Of a stretch of DNA of 64,000 bases, positions 47,758 to 61,567 are shown piece by piece (position 1 is the first letter of the stretch; every line of letters starts with the position of its first letter). The position numbers and the translations under genes were made by a program. Source of the stretch: Patella vulgata (lineage: Eukaryota > Mollusca > Gastropoda > Patellidae). The stretch covers positions 18,526,591-18,590,590 of the forward strand of contig NC_065879.2 in NCBI RefSeq assembly GCF_932274485.2, read 5' to 3'. The notes beneath the pieces are model-generated. The model saw only the letters and a list, made by a program, of their open reading frames with translations. It was not told where the DNA came from and made no database searches.

Positions 47758-48130
47758 GTCAATTTACGGCTTCCATGAGGGGAAAAAAGTGGAATTTCGC
47801 CGTGACACCGGCACCGATTGTCCGAAAACCATGAAATTAGGACACAATACGCCCATTACCACCCCTGACTCTGTGCTTTACCCCCATTTTGATCACATTA
47901 AAAAGAAAAGAGTTTTAGCAAAAAAACGATTTTCGGAATTTAATATTGGTTTTAATTAATTTTGAAATTGGAAATGCAAAGAGATTTTATCGCCTCTTCC
48001 GTATGTGATAGGTATTGGTACTATACACATTATCCTTAAAAGACAATTTTTTAAACTGACCGTAACGATGCATCGACACTAGAAACCGAAATCGCCTATT
48101 TTGACCTATTTTGACTGCTGGGGTATCTAT

Positions 48131-48313
48131 CCGTACGTGACAAGGAGTAGGTCGCCCGTCCAACCTGTGTATTTTTTCAGGATCACCCGGTTTCCCCCCA
48201 CTGCTAGACCCCTACGCGCAAGCGAATTATTGAAATAAAATTGAACCATACGTTAGTCCCGAAATGACCTAGTTTGTTTCGAGTGGTCGATCAACCCCAT
48301 TTCGCTCTCTCAA
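48131..48313 (+). mobile_element. V-SINE fragment, plus strand
   Basis: It starts further into the head side than the 43531 copy (CGTACGTGACAAGGAGTAGG) and runs to CCCCATTTCGCTCTCTC. It is continuous with segment G copy 2, so the SINE was present before G was duplicated. Confidence 0.75.
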
Positions 48314-50680
48314 TTTTAGCACTCCTAACTCTAAAACTAAATGCAAGGAACGGGCCTATTTACAGAGGTCACAATTTTAACCTACATGCACACCTACATG
48401 ATATACATATTATTATAATCCCTATGGGATATTTTAATTATTTACTGTTATAATATGAATTATCACTTATTCCCCGTTAAATAAATATCGGTCACCGGGT
48501 GCAGCTGTACAACTTCAAGGACCTTGGCCTCAAGTGCATGGGACCAACTCTACATTTTCTGAAATGTCAATAAAAGCCCTGGAATGATTTCATTTAAAAA
48601 AAATAATCAGAAAGTAAATCTAGTTTTATTTATATGCTATTTGTTGCCAGAAAATATATTTTGTTACGAGTCTAATTCAAATTTAAAAATAAACAATGGG
48701 TCTGAGGCATATTTTATTGATATATAGAAATTAATGCAGTGTTCTCATTATGTGATAAAAGAGTGCCAGAAATGTCTCGAAATTCAGCCATTTGTGTATT
48801 TAGTATATCAAGTATATGCGTGTATTACAAAGCTCTGATTTGTGTGATTTGTGTACACCCCGCTCCCCCCCCCCTCCTCGTGTCACTATCATGTACATAT
48901 CAATTCTGCTGCCAACCCACCCACGCGAACATGACTAAATTATGAAACATTGTCTAGTCGTTTGTATGTTACGACAAAACGAGGCCAGCGTGGCTCATTT
49001 GCTGCAGAACGGAAGGCCTTGCAAGGATTAGTGTCTAGTCGTTTGGATGGTACGAAAACCCGAGGTCAAAGTGGTTCCCCGTTGGCAGTGGTGAAGTATG
49101 GAAGGCCTAGCAAGGATCTGTGTCTAGTCGTTTCGATGGGACGAAAAACGCCCGTCCCCTCGTCCATGGTACAAGGATTAGTGCCTAGTCGCTTGGATGG
49201 TATGCAAAACAGAGGTCCCCGTTCTCTCCCTTTGTCTGTGGTTCTTGACCGAAGGCCCGACAACTAACTTTGCGTGCAGTTTTTTAGGTAGGACGAAAAA
49301 TCGAAATCCTGTGTGCATATTGGCGTGCACGAAAAATAACCCTTTGCATTTGGAATTTTATGCACCCACCCCACCCTCGAACAACGCTTAACATAACATT
49401 TTGTTTTCACTACCTACATTGTAAAATTTGTTTGATTTCAGATGACTTAGCCCCGGTTTTTCACAGTGAAAGATTTTGATGAAACTTGACATGCATGTTT
49501 ATAACCCAAAGATATGGTTCCTTTCGATATTTGCGCATATCGAATCGTAACTTCATGAATTATGGTCCCTGATTGTAAGAAAAATCACTTTATATTTTGC
49601 GTGTTCTCTATCTATCTCTCGGAAATGGAATATGGAAATACACAAGCTAGCTAGTGTATTACAGGTTGGTGGTGGTGGGGATGAGGTCTTCTATTTGCAA
49701 TGATTTTTTGACTACAAAATATACGCTCTAACTCATTACTCAAACTTCAGCAAAAAAAAAGCGGAACGGAAACCCGATTTTATATATTCTTACAATAGCA
49801 ACGCACTTCGGGATTAACTTAGAAATGGTTCCACTACTGATGTCTTCCGCCTTACTCCTGCCACAGTAGTGGCTTGTCCTACGGAGTTCCTTTCCGCAAG
49901 TTTTTTTTAGTCAAATGACTACAAAAAGGTTACTGGCCTATGTATAGCTCCCTTAATTTACACATAAACTGACCTAAAACTGCACTGCACATATAATAAA
50001 CCAATTCCCATTGAAATAAAGGTGAAGCCGTACCGCATAATTATATGATTTGATGAAACCCAACTGCTACCTGAAGTTTCTCGCCTATCGAAGTTATAAT
50101 ATCCGCCGGTGTCATGGCGGCTCGCACATTATAAGAATCATTGCTTTGAAAATGTAGAACGCATTAACACAAAGAAAAACTGATGGGTAACTAGTTTAGT
50201 GGTCCAGTCTTCACTATAATTTGTGATAGAATTACTTATTTAAAAAAAACTGAATGATGTAAAAATAAAAATGGTTGGAGTGCCCAAGTTTAGATTTGTC
50301 GTTGATTTCATAAAGATGTTAGGATATAGAACGTTAAATACTGTGTGATTCAACATGGCGGCCGAGGGGTTTAATATGATATAAGTACGAAATACATGTA
50401 CATGTAGTACCAAATGGTTTATATGTATGAGAGTCAAGGTTTGGACTAAATGTCTTGGGGAAGTAGGGGGCGACTAGCATGTGCCTCTCTTTAGTGGACC
50501 GATGTGAGATTGCCCATTGTATTAACTGGACGGGTAGGCCTATTCACCTTCAGTTATGTGTCAATGTCAAATAAGCGGCTTCGTATCAACACGGTCGGCT
50601 CTGGGCCGGTTTAATTCTACGTATCTCTCGTAGCTGAGAGAAAAAAGATTTTTTAGCCCAGAGAATATCTTACGTCAGAG
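48313..50680. repeat. Segment G, copy 2
   Basis: Same content as 43680-46040 with only scattered differences. It ends in the common B 5' region (TTCATAGATTCTAATAACCC). Confidence 0.8.
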
Positions 50681-50759
50681 TGGTTGTTGATTCATAGATT
50701 CTAATAACCCCTTTTGAAGTTTATATGAAAGCTTTGATATCTGCTATGCAGATCTAGTT

Positions 50760-53700
50760 AAGCTTTCATATTACATATGAAAGCTTATTGTTTCTGTTAA
50801 GATTATTAAGCTTTCATATTACATATGAAAGCTTATTGTTTCTGTTAAGATTATTATTGTTATTTTTTTTTTGTGTTTTGTCCACAAATCGGATTTCTCA
50901 GAATCTAACCATAGGATCGTTCTGAAAATTTTACCTATCCCCCCAAAAATTGGTGGTGGCTGTTGATTAAATATATTTTCAAAACGTTTTACGAATCCGA
51001 AATCACCGAATTTTACGAAGGAATGCATTTGACCTACAATGCTGTAACTCTGTGACTATTTGACCTATTTTACTAATTCTTTTTTCTTTGAGTATCTTAA
51101 AACATTTACTTCAAATCTGCAATTTCGGATTTTTTCATTTCGAAAATTCGTCGCTGTCATTTCGAACCGGAAGTTATTACCAATTTGACAACTTCTTTAA
51201 TAGTTGTGCGATTTTCGTGAAATTTAGAATGTTAGTAGATCTTGCCAATGCGACTTCAATGATGTCCTTGGAAATTTTCTAAATTATCTCCCCTTGGTGA
51301 AATTAAGGATCAAAGTTTTCAAAAAAATCGTCGAAATATAGGTCAGAATGACCTAAAAAAAAAATTCGATACTAGACAAGTAATTACTGATTCGTACACA
51401 AAATATGGAGTTTGTCGATCGAACCGGAAGTGCCACCATCTTTAAACGTGAAAAATCAAAAAGGCTTTTTTGCTATTTTACTTACAGACTCGGGCGTCAT
51501 ATTTTCGGAATCCTGGAAGGAATACCTAAAAATCTATCGGATCAGAATTTTGATTTCGGTCACGTGATGGTCACCATTTTGAATTGAAAATGAAAAATAG
51601 AAGCAATTTGAAGGGCCGGGACTTTGGAACACAAGAACTCTCCTTCTAATTAAGCTAGAATGTTCAAACTTGGTGTAGGCGTTCACTAGGTCAATGTCAT
51701 GATTGAGTTCAAAGATGAGCATTTTTTGCCTAGGGTAAGCAGAGATAAGCAAGCTGATTTGTTGATTCTTTAGGGCACGATGACATTGGTTATAATGAAT
51801 GGAGGGCGATGAAACTCTTGTCAATCGAGAGGCTAATAGCTGGCCTGTTGTGTGAAATCATTGTATCATTTTTTATTCGAATTTCTCCTTTGATGTTTTC
51901 CGTGCCGACAAGGTTGTTTTCGAGTTTAGCTGGATTTGACTTCGCGCATGCGCTACGCTGGAACCAAAGGTACCATGAGTACTAAATTCCGGCGAGCAAC
52001 TTTTCACGTTGGTACCTAGGTACCCTGAAAATTTCAAGGTGATACCTGCATTCGTTCAAGTCGTTTGTTCTTGTCACCTGCCTTTCGTCGTTTTTTTTCT
52101 AAGTCAATTTACGGCTTCCATGAGGGGAAAAAAGTGGAATTTCGCCGTGACACCGGCACCGATTGTCCGAAAACCATGAAATTTGGACACAATACGTCCA
52201 TTACCACCCCGGACTCTGTGCATTACCCCCATTTTGATCCCATTAAAAAAAAAGAGTTTTAGCAAAAAAACGATTTTCGGAATTTAATATTGGTTTTAAC
52301 CCTGTACCCAGACAAGATATAGATATTATTATAATCCCTATGAAATATTTTAATTATTTACTGCTATAATATGAATTATCACTTATTCCCCGTTAAATAA
52401 ATATCGGTCACCGGGTGCAGCTGTACAACTTCAAGGACCCTGGCTTCAAGTCAATTTACGGCTTCCATGAGGGGAAAAAAGTGGAATTTCGCCGTGACAC
52501 CGGCACCGATTGTCCGAAAACCATGAAATTTGGACACAATACGCCCATTACCACCCCGGACTCTGTGCCTTACTCCCATTTTGATCCGATTAAAAAAAAA
52601 AATGTTTTAGCAAAAAAACGATTTTCGGAATTTAATATTGGTTTTAATTAATTTTGAAATTGCAAATGCAAAGAGATTTTATCGCCTCTTCCGTATGTGA
52701 TAGGTACTGGTACTATACACATTATCCTTAAAAGACAATTTTTTAAAATGACCGTAACGATGTATCGACACTAAAAACCGAAATCGCCTATTTTGACCTT
52801 TTTTGACTGCTGAGGCATCATTCCGGTGGTCCAAATCTCTGGAATTTCTAGCGGTTGGCTGCGCCGCGATGATATTTATCACATACTAAATTGAGAAAAA
52901 TCCTCAGATATCAAGAACAATAAAAATTCGATAAAATACGGCAATTTTTTAAGCAAAAAACCTTTGATTGTTGGGGGCGGGTTTTGAATTTATTTTGAAC
53001 GTTCTCGGAATCCAACACTCTTCTATTTTTAATATGTGATAGCTAGAATCCCAAGGTACATTCTGTGCATATTTGAAGGCAATCGGAGCACAGGAACGTT
53101 GCCTGGGCAGAGCAAATCAAAGGCTTCTTCGTCTTATGACCTTAAACACTGCGTATAAATTTAAAGTCAATCGGATATTAACAGCAAAAGGGGGGCGACG
53201 ACAATATACGACCACATTTCAATGTGGGCCTATAAAAAGTAAATCATTGCCAATAGAAAAGACCCACCTTTCCCCCAACAACAACCATGTAATGCACTAG
53301 CTATAATGGGGATTTTTCTGGAACACAGCGAAATGGGTCTTTTAAAATGTTCACAAGTGTATCACAAGGAGGGTTTGCTTCTTCTCTATGGGACACCCGA
53401 TACCACTTCTCAACGAGGAATTCAGTCACACAGCCAACACCATTTTGTATGTTTGTGTAATCTTTATTCAGTATAAATCAAGTAATACAAATAAAAAAAT
53501 ACTTGGATTGATGAAAACATAATTTTTGAGAGTTATTCATACATGTAGCATAATTGTTCTTATTTAAAAAATGTACATGATTACATGTTTGTCATAAACA
53601 ACATTAAATAAACAATCATGTATCTTCACGATAACAGTAACAGTATAACAATTGTATGAAATATATTTTCCTTTATTTTTTTTTATTTTTAGAAAGGCCA

Positions 53701-54359
53701 CTTCCTTGGTTTAAAATATATCATAAATTGTAGTTATCTAACATATACTTCCATGTATGTTTAGCTAACAGATTACCACGTCGCCTTATCTAACAGAGAG
53801 TAAATGGTATACAATATCAAATTATAATCTACCAGCATTACTTGTTTCAGTAATTTAATCGTGTGTTATTCTTGTATTTAAGTGAGAAGAGTGAATAAAC
53901 TATCATGGGTTGAAACAAATATATTGGAGTAGAAATAAACATTGTATATTGGTTTGCAAATAAATAATTGGTACAGATAATGCAATGTCATACAACATAC
54001 TTTTTGGATTCGGTACAAATACAACCTTTTTATCATCAATGAAAATAATGTGATTTCAAAGTAACGATGAATAAAAAAACATTGCTTATATAAAGTACAT
54101 GTAATTGGGTTCATTTAATTCACTTTGTATCTATAATATACATGTAGTATTAAACAATAAATATATTGATTAATGCCAATTCTATACAAATCTCATAGTT
54201 GTATTCATGTTTTCTTTACCATAACAAGAAACAGTACAACAGATTTAGTAACAATATATTCCTTTCTACATCCGTCAGAGTGGTTGATGATTCATAGATT
54301 CTAATAACCCCTTTTGAAGTTTATATGAAAGCTTTGATATCTGCTATGCAGATCTAGTT
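50760..54359 (-). mobile_element. Family B unit B5 with two stacked 3' hairpins
   Basis: Hairpins are at 50760-50786 and 50808-50834. The interior follows B2 and B7: common text, SIYGF segments at 52105 and 52449, an embedded E end near 53073, and a 5' end with the palindrome ATCTGCTATGCAGAT. It abuts B6 with no spacer. Confidence 0.8.
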
Positions 54360-57300
54360 AAGCTTTCATATTACATATGAAAGCTTATTGTTTCTGTTAA
54401 GATTATTATTGTTATTTTTTTTTTGTGTTTTGTCCACAAATCGGATTTCTCAGAATCTAACCACAGGATCGTTCTGAAACTTTTACCTATCCCCCCAAAA
54501 ATGGGTGGTGGCTGTTGATTAAATATATTTTCAAAACGTTTTACGAATCCGAAATCACCGAATTTTACGAAGGAATGCATTTGACCTACAATGCTGTAAC
54601 TTTGTGACTATTTGACCTATTTTACTAATTCTTTTTTCTTTGAGTATCTTGAAACATTTACTTCAAATCTGCAATTTCGGATTTTGGCATTTCGAAAATT
54701 CGTCGCTGTCATTTCGAACCGGAAGTTATTACCAATTTGACAACTTCTTTAATAGTTGTGCGATTTTCGTGAAATTTAGAATGTTAGTAGATCTTGCCAA
54801 TGCGACTTCAATGATGTCCTTGTAAATTTTCTAAATTATCTCCCCTTGGTGAAATTAAGGATCAAAGTTTTCAAAAAAATCGTCGAAATATAGGTCAGAA
54901 TGACCTAAAAAAAAAATTTGATACTAGACAAGTAATTACTGATTCGTACACAAAATATGGAGTTTGTCGATCGAACCGGAAGTGCCACCATCTTTAAACG
55001 TGAAAAATCAAAAAGGCTTTTTTGCTATTTTACTTACAGACTCGGGCGTCATATTTTCGGAATCCTGGAAGGAATGCCTAAAAATCTATCGGATCAGAAT
55101 TTTGATTTCGGTCACGTGATGGTCACCATTTTGAATTGAAAATGAAAAATAGAAGCAATTTGAAGGGCCGGGACTTTGGAACACAAGAACTCTCCTTCTA
55201 ATTAAGCTAGAATGTTCAAACTTGGTGTAGGCGTTCACTAGGTCAATGTCATGATTGAGTTCAAAGATGAGCATTTTTTGCCTAGGGTAAGCAGAGATAA
55301 GCAAGCTGATTTGTTGATTCTTTAGGGCACGATGACATTGGTTATAATGAATGGAGGGCGATGAAACTCTTGTCAATCGAGAGGCTAATAGCTGGCCTGT
55401 TGTGTGAAATCATTGTATCATTTTTTGAAAATGTCCGGGGTAGCCGAAAAAAGGAGATCGAAATCCAAAAAGTCGTATTTTTACGATTTGGGGCATTTTT
55501 AGAGGTCGTGTAAAGTAAAATAAAGCATGCATATACATATATTATTGATATTAAATATATCATAAAAATTTGGACACAATACGCCCATTACCACCCCGGA
55601 CTCTGTGCCTTACCCCCATTTTGATCCCATTAAAAAAAAAGAGTTTTAGCAAAAAAACGATTTTCGGAATTTAATATTGGTTTTAACCCTGTACCCAGAC
55701 AAGATATACATATTATTATAATCCCTATGAAATATTTTAATTATTTACTGCTATAATATGAATTATCACTTATTCCCCGTTAAATAAATATCGGTCACCT
55801 GGTGCAGCTGTACAACTTCAAGGACCCTGGCTTCAAGTCAATTTACGGCTTCCATGAGGGGAAAAAAGTGGAATTTCGCCGTGACACCGGCACCGATTGT
55901 CCGAAAACCATGAAATTTTGACACAATACGCCCATTACCACCCCGGACTCTGTGCCTTACTCCCATTTTAGCAAAAAAACGATTTTCGGAATTTAATATT
56001 GGTTTTAATTAATTTTGAAATTGCAAATGCAAAGAGATTTTATCGCCTCTTCCGTATGTGATAGGTATTGGTACTATACACATTATCCTTAAAAGACAAT
56101 TTTTTAAAATGACCGTAACGATGTATCGACACTAGAAACCGAAATCGCCTATTTTGACCTTTTTTAACTGCTGAGGCATCCTTCCGGTGGTCCAAATCTC
56201 TGGAATTTCTAGCGGTTGGCTGCGCCGCGATGATATTTATCACATATTAAATTGGGAAAATCCTCAGATATCAAGAACAATAAAAATTCGATAAAATACG
56301 GCAATTTTTTAAGCAAAAAACCTTTGATTGTTGGGGGTGGGTTTTGAATTTATTTTGAACGTTCTCGGAATCCAACACTCTTCTATTTTTAATATGTGAT
56401 AACTAAGATCCCAAGGTACATTCTGTGCAAATTTGAAGGCAATCGGACCACAGGAACGTTGCCTGGACAGAGCAAATCAACCCGGTCGCGAAAATTTACT
56501 CATACTTCAAAGTGATTATCATGTTGTGTTATGATCGCCATGTTAGATCAATCTGAGTCTCTGATCCACCGTCATCTACCAAACCACTCCGAAATATACC
56601 CAAAATCCCAAAATCGACCGTAATTTCTTTTTACTTCGCGCATGTGCCACGCTGGAACCAAAAGTACGTTGACTACCAAATTACGGCGAGGAACCTTTCA
56701 CGTTGGTACCTAGGTGCACTGAAAACTTCAAGGCGATACCTGTATTCGTTCAGATCGTTTGTTCTTGACACGGTTCCTGCCGTTCGTTTTTTCCGCCATT
56801 TACGGCTTCTGTAATGGCGAAAAAAGTGGAATTTCGCAATTCCAAATGCAAAGGGATCTTATCGCCTCCTCCGTATGTGATTGCTATTAGTACTATACAC
56901 ATTATCCGTAAAAGACATTTTTTTTTAAAATGAGCGCAACAACAGAAACCGAAATCGACTATTTTGTCTTTATCATACATTAAATATTATATGCCATCGG
57001 TTAATTTTTATACGCCCACATTGAAATGTGGTCGTATATTGTCGTCGCCGCCGTCCGGACGGCTAAAGTTAATATCCGATTACTTTAAATTTATACACAG
57101 TGTTTAAGGTCATGAGAGGAAGAAGCCTACTGATTTTAAGCGATTTCCGATAATTACTGTCAGAATTATGGTCCTTGACCACTTCAAAAAATCTTGTGCA
57201 CGCTCTAGAGGTTAAATTCAATATCCGATTGACTTTAAATTTATACACAGTGTTTAAGGTCATGAGATGAAGAAGCCAATTGCTTTTCAGCGATTTCCGA

Positions 57301-58073
57301 TAATTACTGTCAGAGTTATGGCCCTTCATCACTTAAAATAAATCTTGTGGATGCTCTAGAGGCCAAAGCTAATGTCCGATTGACTTTAAATTTATACACA
57401 GTGGTTAAGGTCATGAGACGAAGTAGGCGATTGATTTTCAGCGATATCTAATATTTACTGCCAGAGATGTGGCCCTGATCACTTCAAAATATCTTGTGGA
57501 CGCTCTAGAGGCCAAAGTTAATATCCGATTGACTTTCAATTTATGCGCAGTGTTTAAGGTCATGACACGAAGATGCCTACAGTATTGATTTTCAGCGATA
57601 TCTGATATTTACAGCCATTTCCGATAATTACCGTCAGAGTTATTGCCCTTGATCACTTTAAAAAATCTTGTGGACGCTCTAGAGGCTAAATTCAATATCC
57701 GATTGCCTTTAAATTTATACAGTGTTTAAGGTCATGAGATGAAGAAGCCAATTGATTTTCAGCGATTTCCGATTGAATCCATTGAAAATCACACCTAACG
57801 CTAAAACTAAAGGCAAGAAACGGGCCGGTTTACATTGAAGCACAACTAATTCCTGTCCTGCGTACTCTGTATATAATATACGGTTTTCTAAATATGCCTT
57901 GGATGGTAGCCACAAGTCGACAATTTTTGTTTTGTATTTTTCCCATTTTGTTCATAAGGTAAATGTAACTTTTCAGATACCTGATGACATTTATACTTAT
58001 TGTTTCAATAGATTCTAATAACCCCCATTGCAGTTAATATGAAAGCTTTCATATCTGCTATGCAGATCTAGTT
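54360..58073 (-). mobile_element. Family B unit B6, composite with older B copy and family E
   Basis: The 3' hairpin is at 54360-54386. The left part matches B1/B8 as far as about 55563, then jumps to the SIYGF segments (55566, 55835) of the B2 type. It leaves the B pattern near 56480, shows a clearly diverged second B stretch (about 56630-56980), then an E repeat array (57006-57780). The 5' end is ...ATATCTGCTATGCAGATCTAGTT. Confidence 0.7.
57006..57780 (-). repeat. Family E element/array, about 150 bp unit
   Basis: On the minus strand it ends in a GC-rich run, GACGACAATATACGACC and a hairpin (arms ATACGACCACATT / AATGTGGGCGTAT) at about 57011-57037. It is preceded by about five units marked on the plus strand by AATATCCGATTGACTTTAAA near 57070, 57221, 57370, 57520 and 57694. 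Between marks are CTCTAGAGG, GTCAGA(G/A)TTATGG and GGTCATGAGA. The 5' end is not recognised. Confidence 0.75.
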
Positions 58074-61000
58074 ATTATTATTTTTTTTTTGTGTTTTGTC
58101 CACAAATCGGATTTCTCAGAATCTAACCATAGGATCGTTCTGAAACTTTTACCTATCCCCCCAAAAATTGGTGGTGGCTGTTGATTAAATATATTTTCAA
58201 AACGTTTTACGAATCCGAAATCACCGAATTTTACGAAGGAATGCATTTGACCTACAATGCTGTAACTCTCTGACTATTTGACCTATTTTACTAATTCTTT
58301 TTTCTTTGAGTATCTTGAAACATTTACTTCAAATCTGCAATTTCGGATTTTTTCATTTCGAAAATTCGTCGCTGTCATTTCGAACCGGAAGTTATTACCA
58401 ATTTGACAACTTCTTTAATAGTTGTGCGATTTTCGTGAAATTTAGAATGTTAGTAGATCTTGCCAATGCGACTTCAATGATGTCCTTGGAAATTTTCTAA
58501 ATTATCTCCCCTTGGTGAAATTAAGGTTCAAAGTTTTCAAAAAAATCGTCGAAATATAGGTCAGAATGACCTAAAAAAAAAATTCGATACTAGACAAGTA
58601 ATTACTGATTCGTACACAAAATATGGAGTTTGTCGATCGAACCGGAAGTGCCACCATCTTTAAACGTGAAAAATCAAAAAGGCTTTTTTGCTATTTTACT
58701 TACAGACTCGGGCGTCATATTTTCGGAATCCTGGAAGGAATACCTAAAAATCTATCGGATCAGAATTTTGATTTCGGTCACGTGATGGTCACCATTTTGA
58801 ATTGAAAATGAAAAATAGAAGCAATTTGAAGGGCCGGGACTTTGGAACACAAGAACTCTCCTTCTAATTAAGCTAGAATGTTCAAACTTGGTGTAGGCGT
58901 TCACTAGGTCAATGTCATGATTGAGTTCAAAGATGAGCATTTTTTGCCTAGGGTAAGCAGAGATAAGCAAGCTGATTTGTTGATTCTTTAGGGCACGATG
59001 ACATTGGTTATAATGAATGGAGGGCGATGAAACTCTTGTCAATCGAGAGGCTAATAGCTGGCCTGTTGTGTGAAATCATTGTATCATTTTTTATTCGAAT
59101 TTCTCCTTTGATGTTTTCCGTGCCGACAAGGTTGTTTTCGAGTTTAGCTGGATTTGACTTCGCGCATGCGCTACGCTGGAACCAAAGGTACCATGAGTAC
59201 TAAATTCCGGCGAGCAACTTTTCACGTTGGTACCTAGGTACCCTGAAAATTTCAAGGTGATACCTGCATTCGTTCAAGTCGTTTGTTCTTGTCACCTGCC
59301 TTTCGTCGTTTTTTTTCTAAGTCAATTTACGGCTTCCATGAGGGGAAAAAAGTGGAATTTCGCCGTGACACCGGCACCGATTGTCCGAAAACCATGAAAT
59401 TTGGACACAATACGTCCATTACCACCCCGGACTCTGTGCCTTACCCCCATTTTGATCCCATTAAAAAAAAAGAGTTTTAGCAAAAAAACGATTTTCGGAA
59501 TTTAATATTGGTTTTAACCCTGTACCCAGACAAGATATAGATATTATTATAATCCCTATGAAATATTTTAATTATTTACTGCTATAATATGAATTATCAC
59601 TTATTCCCCGTTAAATAAATATCGGTCACCGGGTGCAGCTGTACAACTTCAAGGACCCTGGCTTCAAGTCAATTTACGGCTTCCATGAGGGGAAAAAAGT
59701 GGAATTTCGCCGTGACACCGGCACCGATTGTCCGAAAACCATGAAATTTGGACACAATACGCCCATTACCACCCCGGACTCTGTGCCTTACTCCCATTTT
59801 GATCCGATTAAAAAAAAAAAGTTTTAGCAAAAAAACGATTTTCGGAATTTAATATTGGTTTTAATTAATTTTGAAATTGCAAATGCAAAGAGATTTTATC
59901 GCCTCTTCCGTATGTGATAGGTACTGGTACTATACACATTATCCTTAAAAGACAATTTTTTAAAATGACCGTAACGATGTATCGACACTAGAAACCGAAA
60001 TCGCCTATTTTGACCTTTTTTGACTGCTGAGGCATCATTCCGGTGGTCCAAATCTCTGGAATTTCTAGCGGTTGGCTGCGCCGCGATGATATTTATCACA
60101 TACTAAATTGAGAAAAATCCTCAGATATCAAGAACAATAAAAATTCGATAAAATACGGCAATTTTTTAAGCAAAAAACCTTTGATTGTTGGGGGCGGGTT
60201 TTGAATTTATTTTGAACGTTCTCGGAATCCAACACTCTTCTTTTTTTAATATGTGATAGCTAGAATCCCAAGGTACATTCTGTGCATATTTGAAGGCAAT
60301 CGGAGCACAGGAACGTTGCCTGGGCAGAGCAAATCAAAGGCTTCTTCGTCTTATGACCTTAAACACTGCGTATAAATTTAAAGTCAATCGGATATTAACA
60401 GTAAAAGGGGGGTGACGACAATATACGACCACATTTCAATGTGGGCCTATAAAAAGTAAATCATTGCCAATAGAAAAGACCCACCTTTCCCCCAACAACA
60501 ACCATGTAATGCACTAGCTATAATGGGGATTTTTCTGGAACACAGCGAAATGGGTCTTTTAAAATGTTCACAAGTGTATCACAAGGAGGGTTTGCTTCTT
60601 CTCTATGGGACACCCGATACCACTTCTCAACGAGGAATTCCGTCACACAGCCAACACCATTTTGTATGTTTGTGTAATCTTTATTCAGTATAAATCAAGT
60701 AATACAAATAAAAAAATACTTGGATTGATGAAAACATAATTTTTGAGAGTTATTCATACATGTAGCATAATTGTTCTTATTTAAAAAATGTACATGATTA
60801 CATGTTTGTCATAAACAACATTAAATAAACAACCATGTTTCTTCACGATAACAGTAACAGTATAACAATTGTATGAAATATATTTTCCTTTATTTTTAGA
60901 AAGGCCACTTCCTTGGTTTAAAATATATCATAAATTGTAGTTATCTAACATATACTTCCATGTATGTTTATCTAACAGATTACCACGTCGCCTTATCTAA

Positions 61001-61567
61001 CAGAGAGTAAATGGTATACAATATCAAATTATAATCTACCAGCATTACTTGTTTCAGTAATTTAATCGTGTGTTATTCTTGTATTTAAGTGAGAAGAGTG
61101 AATAAACTATCATGGGTTGAAACAAATATATTGGAGTAGAAATAAACATTGTATATTGGTTTGCAAATAAATAATTGGTACAGATAATGCAATGTCATAC
61201 AACATACCTTTTTGGATTCGGTACAAATACAACCTTTTTATCATCAATGAAAATAATGTGATTTCAAAGTAACGATGAATAAAAAAACATTGCTTATATA
61301 AAGTACATGTAATTGGGTTCATTTAATTCACTTTGTATCTATAATATACATGTAGTATTAAACAATAAATATATTGATTAATGCCAATTCTATACAAATC
61401 TCATAGTTGTATTCATGTTTTCTTTACCATAACAAGAAACAGTACAACAGATTTAGTAACAATATATTCCTTTCTACATCCGTCAGAGTGGTTGATGATT
61501 CATAGATTCTAATAACCCCTTTTGAAGTTTATATGAAAGCTTTGATATCTGCTATGCAGATCTAGTT
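58074..61567 (-). mobile_element. Family B unit B7, 3' hairpin missing
   Basis: It starts in the T-run next to the hairpin position, then follows B5 closely, with SIYGF segments at 59323 and 59668 and an E end near 60290. The 5' end at 61567 has the intact palindrome. Confidence 0.8.

Larger units (their letters stand above)
46110..50759 (-). mobile_element. Family B unit B4, composite
   Basis: It begins without a 3' hairpin and goes straight into TTTTTTTTTGTGTTTTGTCC and common B text. From about 46570 to 46980 it diverges from the other units. Then come SIYGF segments at 47213 and 47758 with a SINE between them, a SINE piece at 48131, and segment G copy 2. The 5' end is at 50759 with the palindrome ATCTGCTATGCAGAT (50739-50753). 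Confidence 0.7.
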
